A stretch of 64,000 bases of DNA, from NCBI GenBank assembly GCA_026745465.1, contig JACYXH010000312.1:1881042-1945041 (forward strand), read 5' to 3'. The position numbers and the translations under genes were made by a program. The notes under the pieces are model-generated. The model was not told where the DNA came from and did not search any database. It worked only from the letters and a program-made list of their open reading frames with translations. Positions within the stretch are counted from its first letter, which is position 1. Every line of letters starts with the position of its first letter. Origin of the DNA: Lota lota (Eukaryota; Chordata; Actinopteri; Gadiformes; Lotidae). Of the stretch, positions 32,766-44,817 are shown in pieces.

Positions 32766-34346
32766 CAGAATCAGAATCAGAATCAGAAAAGCTTTATTGC
32801 CAAGTACGTTTTTTACACATACAAGGAATTTGTCTTGGTAATGTAGGTGCACATCACATTCTCTAAAATAAGTTAAATAGGTTAAACAGAACAAACAATA
32901 TAAGTATAAATATATGTATGTATATATACACACACAGAATTTATAAAAAAATATGAGAGTAAGAATTTAGATTACAAGAGCAGATTAAGTACAGTGGCAT
33001 GTAGAGCCAGGGGTGGGGTGTGGAGAGAGTCAGGGTGGTTTCCAGGCCTTGTTAATAAGGCTAGTGGCGGAGGGGAAAAAACTGTCCTTGTGACGAGAGG
33101 TTTTGGTCCTGATGGACCTCAGCCTCCTGCCAGAGGGGAGTGGCTCAAAGAGTTTGTTGCCGGGGTGGGAGGGGTCAGCCACAATCTTTCCTGCACGCTT
33201 CAGAGTCCTGGTGGCGTAAAGGTCCTGGAGCGGCGGCAGATTGCAGCCAATCACCTTCTCAGCTGAGCGAATGACAAACTGCAGTCTGTCCTTGTCCTTG
33301 GCTGTGCTAGCAGCGTACCAGATGGTGATGGAGGATGTGAGGATGGACTCAATGATGGCTGTGTAGAAGTGCACCATCATTGTCTTTGGCAGGTTGAATT
33401 TCTTCAGCTGCCGCAGGAAGTACATCCTCTGTTGTGCTTTCTTGACGAGGGAGCTGATGCTCAGCTCCCACTTGAGGTCCTGGGAGATGATAGATCCCAG
33501 GAAGCGGAAAGACTCCACAATGTTGATTGTGGAGCCAGAGAGGGTGATGGGGGCAGGTGGGGCTGGGTTCTTCCTGAAGTCCACAACCATCTCCACTGTC
33601 TTTAGAGCATTGAGCTCTAGGTTGTTTAGCTTGCACCACTTCACCAGGTGGTCAGCCTCCGACCTGTAGGCGGACTCGTATCCATCAGAGATGAGTCTGA
33701 TGAGGGAGGTGTTGTCCGCGAACTTCAGAGGCTTGACTAACTGGTGACTGGAGGTGCAGCTGTTGGTATACAGGGAGAACAGCAGAGGAGAAAGAACACA
33801 GCCCTGAGGGGATCCGGTGCTGATGGTCTGTGAGTCTGAGACAGCTTCACATGCTGCTTCCTGTCAGACAGGAAGTCAGTGATCCACCTACAGGTGGAGT
33901 CAGGCACACCAAGCTGGGAGAGTTTCTCCTGAAGCAGAGCCGGGATGATGGTGTTGAAGACAGAGCTGAAGTCCACAAACAGGATCCTGGCATAGTTTCC
34001 TGCGGAGTCCAGGTGCCGGAGGATGTTATGGAGGCCCAGGTTGACTGCATCGTCTACAGACCTATTGGCTCTGTAGGCAAACTGCAGGGGGTCCAGGAGC
34101 GGGACGGTGATGTCTTTGAGGCGAGAAAGCACAAGGCGCTCAAAGGACTTCATAACCACAGAGGTCAGGGCGACGGGTCTGTAGTCATTAGGTCCTGTGG
34201 TCCTTGGCTTCTTGGGAACAGGAATGATTATTGAGGACCTGAAGCAGGCTGGCACGTGGCATGTCTCCAGTGAGGTGTTAAAAATGTCTGTGAACACTGG
34301 AGACAGCTGGCCTGCGCAGTGCTTCAAGCTGGATGGGGAGACAGCA
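32766..34346 (-). mobile_element. LINE, 5'-truncated, copy 2 (uninterrupted)
   Basis: 1,581 bp with two RT frames (33,737-34,327 and 33,030-33,644). An 11-base deletion near 33,842, relative to copy 1, shifts the frame between [10 protein letters not shown] and the upstream part. The tail repeat cagaat is at 32,766-32,786. Target duplication tatt. It shows the pre-insertion state of the retroviral target (ccacaaccatctccactg at about 33,580). Confidence 0.88.
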
Positions 34347-34350
34347 TATT

Positions 34351-35053
34351 GTGTTGTTTACTGAAAATCGTAGAACAACATAGTAAAAAAGAAATGTTCT
34401 GTAATATTGACGTTCACTAAGTACTATTTTGCTTCATGTAAGAGTTGCAAGCTAAAGGGGATGTAGATCATTTGGCTGAATGACTGTCCTGTTTTGTTCA
34501 TTATGGGCCACCGTATATTGTGCGTATTCATGACAGCACCAGTGCAATACCCAATTCAGTCTGGTACTGTATGAGGACCTGCTCCATGTCTGCTCTGTTA
34601 ACCTGGTCTCTATTACCAAATCACCAGCGGTGACATGAAGACAGTGTGATCATTTACTTGCACAGAGGAACCAATTGCTACCGTTTAATCTGATAATACA
34701 ACGTAATAGCAGGACAGAATAAGTGAACCTGAGGTCAGTCTCCAGAGTGAACGCTTAAGCAGAAATTGTTCATGCATAGGGTTTTGTTTCTCTGGAGTTA
34801 AAGCTCCTCTTTAAAAGGGGAATATTTTCCTGATCGGCTCTTGTGGGCTTACGCTGTCTGACTTGGGTGTTCAAGGTAGAACTATTACCCAGGTTCAATT
34901 TGGTTTCTAAAAGCTCTATGGACACTATCTGCTCATACCAGATGGTTGGCTGATTTGTTTGTGTATGAAGTATGTGTCCTTGAGAGTAGAACCCTCACTC
35001 TATGTCCAAGTGTTGTGTAAGCTCTGGTTTAACATAAATGGTTGTACAATAGC
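34351..35053. other. Non-coding stretch of the duplicated unit, copy 2
   Basis: Matches 19,682-20,375. No gene seen. Confidence 0.6.
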
Positions 35054-35475
35054 TGTCACGATTTGTCTAGTGCAGGAACCCAAAATCAGACCAGGACGAG
35101 GTAAGTTGGAATTTACAAGGTGAGTATTTATTTGGAAACTGAATTTCGAATGTTGGTCGGGAGTGGGTGAGGCTGGAAGGCTGGAGGTCTTTGTGCTGAT
35201 CCAACAATGCTGCAGTGAAGTAGACAGCCAGGCAGGTGTGAGTGACAATCCAGGTGAGTAATGGTTACGCTAACGATCCGGCAGGGAATGGATGTCTGGT
35301 CATGGCTTAAATAGTGCAGAGGTGATTATCAGGAGAAGGTGTGCAGATTGCAGCAGGTGAATGTAGTTGGAGAATCAGCCGGGATGTGTTCAGGAAACTC
35401 AAGAAAATTGGACTTCAGGTCAGAGGAATAAACTAAACAAAGGCAAAACAGGCTCAAGGTGCTGGATTCATGACA
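35054..35475. mobile_element. Solo LTR, 422 bp
   Basis: Starts tgtcacgattt and ends attcatgaca (TG...CA). It is flanked by a perfect 5-bp duplication atagc (35,049-35,053; 35,476-35,480). Copy 1 has the uninterrupted site near 20,376. Orientation not determined. Confidence 0.85.
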
Positions 35476-36972
35476 ATAGCAACCAGATATTGGGTAATAG
35501 CTTACCTCAGTTCCCCTTATATGACATTCTCGTGATGGCACACAGTACTATGTATTCCACAAGCAGAAGAAACAAGGATAAAAAATAACATTAACAAAAC
35601 GATGTAGAACTGACAGTAGGCCTGTACAATATAAAACATATACAGGCCTATATCGTCTCTGTATGTATCCACAAATGCCTGTGGAGGCAGGCCATTATCA
35701 GGTTTTGCTTTGCCCTAAAAAAAAAAGCGAAATCTAGTTTTGGTAAGTTTTGGTCCGCACCCAAGTTCGATTGCTGTGTTCACAAGTGCCAACTTCACCA
35801 TACCAGAAGTTCAACTGTACCAAGGGTGTGAGTAACATTTCCCAAATTGTGTGTTTATGAAGTGCCCATGGACATGTCGGTTCATGTAGGATGTGCAAGT
35901 TGGCGAAAGTTTAAGCAGAGTACCAGAAAAGGCGTCTTTAGAACCAGCCTCTCAAACAGATGAAACAAAGGTGTTCTTTACAAGAGCGTCTCCACCATGT
36001 GGAATTCTCCATCCTGGTCAAGACCCCATACGAGCTGGAGGACTATGAGCCTTGCGAAACTCCAGTTGTTGCTCTTGTACGCCACCCTGACCAATGAGTT
36101 AACCAACAATTGCATTTGGGCCCCTTCGATGAAATATAAGTCTATCTCAACACTTTAGAGAGACTGGGTTCCTACCTTCATACACTTTGACATCACACAA
36201 TTCAAAATGCAAATCTTAGGACTGGGCTGGTGATAAACCACCCTTCCTTTCCCATGCACTGGACAATCTGAGTGAAGTTGTCTGGGATATCAGAGATGAT
36301 GGCACGCCTGAGGAAGAGATAAGGTTCAGTATCCTGGGTGAAGATAGCTCAGGCGGTCTGCACCAGACGTACTTGAGCAAGACATGATCTAACTGATCCT
36401 GAAGACCAAGTTGTAACTGGCATCTGTGTGTGAAGGGATGTTAGCAGGGGCAAATGTGTACATCTAGCAGTCAATGTGTATCCTTGTAAAACCATTCCGA
36501 TCTTGCAAGTTCAAATGATGTTGCTCTCTGTGGATCGGTGTGGCCTCGATCCCATTGAAAGCCTTTTCCAAACAGTTCAAATGTGTTGAAAAGGCTTGTA
36601 CGGGTCCTTAACTTGTTCGCAGACTGAAGACTGACTGGCCGCTCAACGCACGTTAATGCGTGACGCAGCTTTATGACGCGTGAAACCGCAGAATAGTTCG
36701 TTAGGATGAAAATGACTAAATAAATACTAAGAAATACTTTAAGAAGTAATATTAAACATCTATGGAGCCGTTTTCCTCCTCAAAACGAGTGTGCCTATGG
36801 AATATCACAAGTAAGAATATACTTTAATTTAAATGTCATCGTTACTCTGTTATGGCGGGATCATTTTAAAGAACTCAACGATAGTGTATTGATTCGTGGA
36901 TTAACTACCAATTAAAACATGACATGGTTCTGGAGAAACAACATGTTCAGTTACTGACAATAGCTAATAGTT

Positions 36973-37055
<83 letters not shown>

Positions 37056-37838
37056 CCACACACACACACACACAAGTAATTATCCTCATGTAACTATAGT
37101 CTTGAGAAGGTCAGCATTACAGAGCAATCAAAACTCCCAGACTTAAAGATGGTACACACCAGCCGAGTCTGGAGGTCTTTCTGGGATAAAAACGTCCTCT
37201 ACATCCAAGACCACCAGCAGATTTCTTTGTATTTGCATTCAATTGCACTCATCTGCAAATACATCTGCTCACGCATAACTGGCACGTATTGACACTATCA
37301 TAGACGGACATGCTCAACAGCAGACAGACATCCCCTTGAGAGGGGCAGGAGTACTACAGTGAATCTGTAGTACCCTTCTACATGTACTGATATGGAACGC
37401 TAACCCACAGGCAAATGCAAAAGACACAAAGGAAATGCTACATGCAAAATACATGAAAAACAATACACGAGAAACATAAATGTTGGGAACAACCATAAGC
37501 AGAATGCATGTAAACGTGACTACTGGTGCCTTCCACCTTCACTATAGAAGTTGTATAGAAATATGGCCGTGAATAATCTCTACAACCACACAACACCTTA
37601 ACCCACGTCAAGCCAGGCTCATGTCATTTGGACCACGTCTGGACCACACAACACTTGCAAGTATCACTTGGCCCCCATCAGGCCAAAACGTGTCTGCTAC
37701 CTGGGATGGCTTGAATGTGTATTAATATTAGTGAGCGGTACAACATTTGGAAAAGTATATACGGTCATGTTACTTGCACATGTTCAAATTGCTGTGTGTT
37801 TGAAAGACGGAGAGAGAACGTGTGTGTGTGTGTGTGTT

Positions 37839-37873
<35 letters not shown>

Positions 37874-38881
37874 ATCTATCTGTTACTTTCTTACACAGGT
37901 GTCTAGGTAAGATATCCATATTTTATATATATAGTTTTATTATTATTGCAAACCAATAAATGCAGTAAAAGAAAGGCACAGGCTCATATATACATACAAT
38001 TCATATACAAATATTTACATCAGTTTAATTAAGTGTTTAACATTCACAAATGTCTGCTGATTTGTTTGTATGTACACAACAAATTAACATTGCAGAAACT
38101 GATTTCACATGTCATTCATCATTCCTGTTAAGCTATAGCATATGTGTAGAATAGAGTATTGACATCCCTGTCTTTAAAGTCCATCAAAATCTGTTCAGAA
38201 GCACGTAGAACCAGGCTTTTAGCTTGCTACACACGTTGACAATAAAACAATGTTAAAACAATACCACAGTGATTCAAAAATAGCATCAAATGCTTCCCTT
38301 AATCACTTAAAAATGTGTAGTGAAGTGTGTTTTTGTACATCGACTGATATTACGTTGTACCTACTAAGTATTTACATTTAATATTATACAAACGTATTTA
38401 GTTGGTGTTTTAGTATTAAAGATTTGTAGAAAGTAGTTAAGTAAAAAAATTGTATTATGCTCATTTTAAGCGCAGATGTAATCATCAGTTCTATTATATT
38501 GTATCTCTCTTATATTCTTCATCATACATCCTCTTCAGCTTATAATATTTTGAAAATATTTTTTGACCTTAGCTTGATCATTTCATTAGAGATGATTTCC
38601 GACTGGTTTTGCGTTAATCAGGAAACAAGGTCCACAATAATGCTACATGGATTTGTAACAGAGTGTCTTATTATACTACCAAGCCGTGTCAATGCAACAT
38701 CGGGATGTTGCCAGTTTTATAAAGGCTGAACACTTTACAATTAGTTAGTTGAGCAGTTGTGAGGAATTTCTTTGGATGCAGTATGACTGAATTTAGTTTT
38801 GTTTGCAAAATCACATTAAAAATAACTCTTCCTGAAGGAACTTGACTCTTCCTGCAGGAACTCTCACTCTCTTCGTCTTCA
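35476..38881. other. Non-coding stretch of the duplicated unit, copy 2
   Basis: Matches 20,376-23,763, with the CA repeat at 36,974-37,073 and the GT repeat at 37,820-37,871. The coding-like pieces near 36,000 and 36,260 repeat those of copy 1. No gene resolved. Confidence 0.5.
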
Positions 38882-41800
38882 TTAGACAACAGTTTGGCCC
38901 AGTCCCTCAGACATGGTTTGGTTCGCCTGCGAAGAGCACATACATGTCTGAGAAAATATTCAATCATCAATCCTGTTTAGATGAATAGCCACAGGTAGTG
39001 CGGCTATTAAGTAATATAAACCAGTTCTACCAGCAGTGATGCAACTCCCTTTCTGCTACATGGTGGTTGATCCTGGTTGTGCACCATTCAGGCTAAACCA
39101 CAACTACCCTTTTAGAACGATGTAGAATGGAAGCTTTAGTTTTTCTTTCATTCCACAAAGCACCCTTGAATAAAATATAGAGAGAACAGGAGAATTTTTC
39201 TTTCTCCTGTTTCTATAATGAAGCATTTGGCTTGTTTGATGAATTGTATGTACTCGCATGATTCTTACAATTTCTGGGTAGTATCTTCATGGTTGAATGT
39301 ACTTATTGTAAGTTGCTTTGGATATAAGCAACTTAAATGTAAAGTAATGTAAACCTTTCAGTAGAAAACATTTACAGAGACATTATTTAGTCTGTGTATT
39401 TTCATTATCATATGCAAAGAAAAATCTGTTTGCTAAATGCTACGAAATGATTCCTTGACTGTTAAGAAATAAAAGGTGATACAAATAAATTACAATAAAA
39501 TATGAACACACCATTACATGGATGTTGGTTCTCCGTAGGAATTTCTTCATGTGAACCTCTAAAAAAAGGGAAGATACAGTAAGCATATTTTTACAAAATA
39601 TATTGTTATTATACAGCCATGGCGATAAATTGACCGACATGTAAAATATAAACTCGATCAATGATTGCACAATATTTGTGATAAATGTCATAGTGACCCT
39701 TCAGATAATAGACCAGACATAAGTAGCATATAACAGCTTTCTAACAATGGTTTGAAGAGGTGGCCTTTTTTTTATCACCTTTATCAGGCATGTATTCTGC
39801 CACGATTTTGAGTTTAACAAATTTAACACAGGAATGAATAACCGTAGGTTTTCATTTTAAATCTCTCCTTAATTCCAAGATATGTCAGGGTTTCAATATA
39901 AAATCTAAATAAAAACACAAGACATTTCACTAGTCAACCCATGATATATCAACAGACATTTCTTGTAAGATTTGTATCTTTACTTTGGGTTTCGGTAAAC
40001 AACCAAACATTCTGTTTGGTTGAGGCTTGTCTCACTGCTTTTCAGATGGCAGACAACCAAAAACAGGAACAAAGTACTTCTGTTTTGGCTGTGCTGAGTT
40101 GCCCTACAGGTTTGTAAGGCTAATCAGTAGACAAAGAAACGTGTTCCTTGTTTTTTATTCCAGCTCACATCTTCTTTCCTTGATTTATTTTGTTTTGTAT
40201 TTGGCTCCAAAGTCCAATCGCAAATCTAGCTTTGTGTTTGTTCAGGAACGATAGCATGCAACAACACTCTTTGTACTCAAGCTGTTCACCTTTCCTAGAA
40301 GGCACTTCTGGGAAAGCCCAAGAAGAGTACTTACGTTTAGCGCATCGTTTTCTCAGGAAGAACAGCAGTCCTATGATCACTAAAACAACGACCACAGAGG
40401 GGACTACTTTGGATGCCATGTGTGAACCTGGATTTGGAGCAGAAAGAAAGTAAAGATTAAGATGTTTTTAGTGTATGTGACATGATCTTTTGTTGTCACA
40501 CTCCTCTCATCAACAGCTTCAACCTGCATTGTGTAACTTTCTCACTGCTGCCAACACATTTGCTAGCAGATCATTTTTTGAAATGATGAAGCATAAATCC
40601 TGTGAACAGTTGCATTCATTTCAGCCCTCAGCTAATACATGAAACACACCCATGAGTGTAATTGGTCATCAAAATCTGGCCTACGGGTAAAATTGTTATT
40701 AGGGTAGAGAAGGCCTCAGAGAGAACGATGCCTTCATAGTAAAGGGGAACGTTATAGTGGGCTTCTCTTTCCCTGCCTCCACTGCTATTGGAGGCTCTGG
40801 GAAGCTGTGTTCGGGGCTCACTCTGCTACAGAGGAGACTGGTGTATGCATAGGTATTTTGTACAACTCTTGTGTGCTTCTTTGCTTTTGGAAGTCTCATC
40901 TGTCCTAGATGCTATATCTCATAAAGGAATTACTGCAACAATGGCGTCCTGTAAATGGCTGGGTGTCAAATCATAACTGTGTTCATCAAACCAACCGGTT
41001 CTCTGTTCAGAGCTACCATCATTCTGGGAAGGCGTCGTAACATTCTGGTTGTTTTACATCTTCCGTCCTCACAGTGTAATGGCAAATCCAGATGTTGTTG
41101 GCTTATCTTTAAGTTTGCTTTCTCATGTTGTGTTATCTAGCCCCCCCTGTGTGTAAACGGTACCCATTTGCTCTGGAGTGAACTGAACAAAGGGAGGTAG
41201 GCTCAGTAGCTGCCGGTGAAAACCGCAGGTCATAATTGACGACCGTAAGGAACGCAGGGGCCTAAAGGCCTCTGGCTTTTAGAAGTCTCATCCGTCCTAG
41301 AGGCAATATCTCATAAAGGAATAGCGTCCTGTTCATGGATGGGTGTCAACTGACCGTGTTCGTCAAGTAGCTTTCCCGTATCACAGCCACCATCATCGCA
41401 GGAAGGCATCGTAACCTTCTGGTTGTTTTCAGTCACTCCGATGGTCGGACTGCTATAGGTGGCTGAAAAGAGAAAACATAATGGGGTGAATCCATGAATT
41501 TAATGTGCTTAGTTTGTTATGAATATCTCTAAAAACTAAATGTGTGGCACATTTCTAATAGGTATTTCTACTCTTGCTCAAATAGAAACTATGCACTTGA
41601 TCCTCAAGCTGTTTTCAGTTTTCTATGGAGCTACTATAAGAAGGATCTCCTCTCAAAACAACTAAAGAAGACGTTATTGTTTTTTGGCATAGTTGTATTA
41701 ATAACCTTACGCTTTTGCTTTTCCCTTCAAGTCACACAGCTCGTTGTCCAAAAACACAATATTTCTTTATCAGCGATAGGCCAGACCCACCTGAGAGTTC

Positions 41801-42302
41801 GAGGCTGGCTGAGCTGAGACTATAGCCTCTATTGGTGGTCACTTTGCACATGTAGTTTCCAACGTCTCCCACCATGGTGTTGGTAACCAGCATCGAGACA
41901 TTCAAGTTGGTCTCATTCCAGTATGGCTCAGCCAATGTAAAGCGTGGTTTAGGTTGTGAGGTCACCTCTTTCGTATCCTATTAGAGTGGCTCCTTCTTTC
42001 GTCCAAAATACCCTCTCTATCCGTGCATATGACACTCCTGAAAGATTCACAATGCACTCCAATAATGACTGTTGGCCTAACCGTCCTTGCTTGTAATCAT
42101 TACACTTCAGATTTACAAAACCTGCAAAGATAAATGTTCAAATTAGATCAGAGTATTAATAATACATTATATATATGAACATATTATAAAACGCATATTA
42201 TTTTTCAAGTTATTTATTGTAAATATATCAACCCATACTGAAATCACATCCAGGAATGATGCAGACAAGGGTCCAGAACAGCAAGCATGTCCAAGAGGCC
42301 AT
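38882..42302 (-). pseudogene. Ig-domain membrane protein, copy C (frameshifted Ig exon)
   Basis: Exons: signal 42,239-42,302 (MASWTCLLFW start); Ig 41,791-42,121 (331 bases); stalk 41,311-41,462; transmembrane 40,335-40,427; tails 39,518-39,558 and 38,882-38,947. A 2-base deletion near 41,960, relative to copies A and B, makes the Ig frame reach a TAA (about 41,952) before the strand-F Cys. The later part is open only in another frame. The signal exon and upstream region are more divergent than between A and B, so this is the older member. All other exons keep splice sites and phases, so an assembly error or a recent break is possible. Confidence 0.6.
40919..41078 (-). pseudogene. Second copy of the stalk exon in Ig gene C
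   Basis: The segment matches the stalk exon of gene B (same final LQDAIVAVIPL and TGA) but has lost the CTTTTCAG acceptor and contains an in-frame stop near its start. About 230 bp of unrelated sequence separates it from the apparently usable stalk exon at 41,311-41,462. Confidence 0.55.
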
Positions 42303-43337
42303 GATCTCTGTTCAATAGAAGCAGTGTTCCTAGATTGAAACAAGAAATCTCAGTATGCATTTTTTTTTTTGCTTTCCTCACAACCAGACACATCTAACAT
42401 GTCACATTTTGCAATGGCAAAAGAGTCAAAATACTTCAGAAGGCCATGCTTGAAGACTAAAGGTTGGCATTGGATAAAGGACAACAACAATAAAATAAAA
42501 AGATGGGAGATGGATAAGGATGTATCATGCAGGTAGATTGCTGTATGGATCTCAAACAAATATCACGCAATCCATCTTCTGCATCGTGGCATGATGGACG
42601 ATGACTGGTGTGCAGTACACAGGATTTAAAACTAGTTGCAGACAGTGTGGATTAGGTTCACTCTCCTTCCATCTTGCTTTGAACAATTTGTACAATGAAT
42701 ACCGTGATAGCGACGTAGGTACTGCTCAATACTTTTATTTCTGAACTCATTTGTGACTGCATGCCAGGAGGTCAAACACTATAGAATTCTAACGTGGCAA
42801 ATACAAATAAAGGTATTATTGGTCAAGTGATTTGAATACTACACCGACAAGCCACCAATCCAGACGCAATGTGTTCTAATGGGATAAAAAGCAATACACA
42901 CATATTTTAAGACCGCGGAATGCCTTCTAGTAGGCAGGTTTGTCATATCAAGGACGCCCTTACGATGAGTTGACTACAGACAAGTCCATGCAATTTGCAG
43001 GGCTGCAAAGTGGGAGCCAGAGCGGACGTTGAGAAGCGATAGGAGCAATGGGTTTAACGACGTACTCAGTTGTGAACAACCATTCCTTAATTTGTGGCTC
43101 AGTATTGTGTGCAGGCTAAAGGTCGCATGAATACTCCGTAGGCCTACGACTATACAAGTTCTAAATGGCGCATGGTTGTGTTGCAATGCAAAACGGAGTT
43201 TTATGGAGTGAAGAGTTTAAATAATGGAATAATTAAAGACTCACCAGCAAGCAGCCGTTCATGTGGAGACCGATGTTTACTCTAACGTTTTCTTTTTGGT
43301 TTCATTATGCGTCCCAGGTAGTTTCCACCCCCCCCCC

Positions 43338-43368
<31 letters not shown>

Positions 43369-44817
43369 ACACACACCTGCCTGTCCCAGTTTAACAGCTA
43401 AAGACATTGTTATAAATCATTCTAACACAAAACGCTCCACGAAGAAAGAAATGCAGATCAGAAATGACATTTATTTTTCAACGTGCCAATCATTTTTTGT
43501 TGTTGTTGTAATGATTACACCCAGGATTGAATTGACATAGGATGCAAATAGTCCACAATACTTTTCTTTACCTACGCCACATTTCATTTACCCCTTATTA
43601 ACCTGTTGCGTTTCTTGATTAACTTATGGCCCGTGACAGACTGACACAAGCTGGAATGAAAACGACCTCTGGTTTGTAAACCTCAGGTAACGTACCATAG
43701 AAATCACAGAAAATGTACAAAAGGAGTGTTACACCAACAGTGCGCTTCAGTTGGTGAGGAACAAAAGACCATTCTTCATGGTGAGGGATTAAACCATTAA
43801 CCATTAAAAAAGGCTGAGGTGTCATAAGGTCACTTGTCAAATCCGGGCTAAGTTTTCCAGAAACGTTCAGCCATTTCTGGCTGATTGTTCCTTCATAATT
43901 GTGCTGAAGGGACAAGCATGGTCATGTTGTTTTGAGGGCGTTTTTGGGAAACCCAACACAGTTTTGATTTTGTAGCCTATACCACACATACTGGCAACCA
44001 ATTGTTATAGTTAGGGCACACCTATAAAACACATGTCATTAACAACTGGCACTGAGGTTAAAATAGGCTATTCTAGGGGAAAGAGAAAATACAAAAGGCC
44101 AATTCCCTTTCCCCACTTTACATGGGCCCTAATAAACTGAGGACAGAATGACAAAGATTACTGTCTTTTTTTGCTACCGTGTGAACACACCTCAGCAGAA
44201 AAGTCTCATTTCATGCGATGAAACCACATAGATTCACTACAAACAAAAAACAACGTAAGTTATCCAGCAGTTTAAATGAAATTGTCACAGTTTTTTCTTC
44301 TTCTTCTCACATTCATACACAACAGACCACGCACGCATGCATGTTGGCTAACAAGTTTAAACATGGTGCAAAAAAACTGCAAAAACACAATGGACTAAGT
44401 GGTCGATGTTCTTCGTTTTGAGCAGGTTGCCATGAATGTTACTTGGTTCTTGTGCAGTTACTACAAATGCATTGGGGAGGTGTTGGGGTTAGTTGGCAGA
44501 AGACACACGTAATGTAAACCCCATGCCCTGTCAAGTAGCTCTAATGCACCGTGAGGACAGGCTTCACACATTAAGATACATAAAGTGCTTCTGAAATAAT
44601 TCAAATAAATAATAATAATTAAATACAAAATAAAAATGTAAAAAGGAGGTATCAAAACATTGCGCATGGTTCTTGATGGGATCCGGGAGGCTAGATTCCG
44701 AGGGACACATAAGGGGTTGCAACATGTTCGTATCAAAACAAGCAGGCCATATACATATCAAATAAAGAGCGAGGGGTTTGAGATGAGCGGAGGTCAAGCA
44801 GGGCGGTTGGCTGCGGC
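42303..44817. other. Intergenic region between Ig copy C and jpt1
   Basis: No gene seen. A poly-C tract with adjoining CA repeat lies at 43,328-43,377. A minus-strand AATAAA at 43,470-43,475 is a possible distal jpt1 poly(A) signal. Short frames show no family resemblance. Confidence 0.6.
43328..43377. repeat. Poly-C followed by (CA)n
   Basis: 27 C, then about 11 CA units. Confidence 0.9.

Larger units (their letters stand above)
26304..41883. repeat. Segmental duplication, copy 2
   Basis: Collinear with 1-26,303 minus the retrovirus. Copy-specific changes are the 422-bp solo LTR, the 327-bp insertion at 30,736, replacement inside the GC-rich block, and a duplicated LINE target site. Beyond about 42,200 the sequence no longer matches the copy A/B upstream region. 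Confidence 0.9.

Noticed and set aside
42303..44817. Additional gene between Ig copy C and jpt1
   Set aside because: No frame shows domain motifs, splice-consistent exons or conservation cues.
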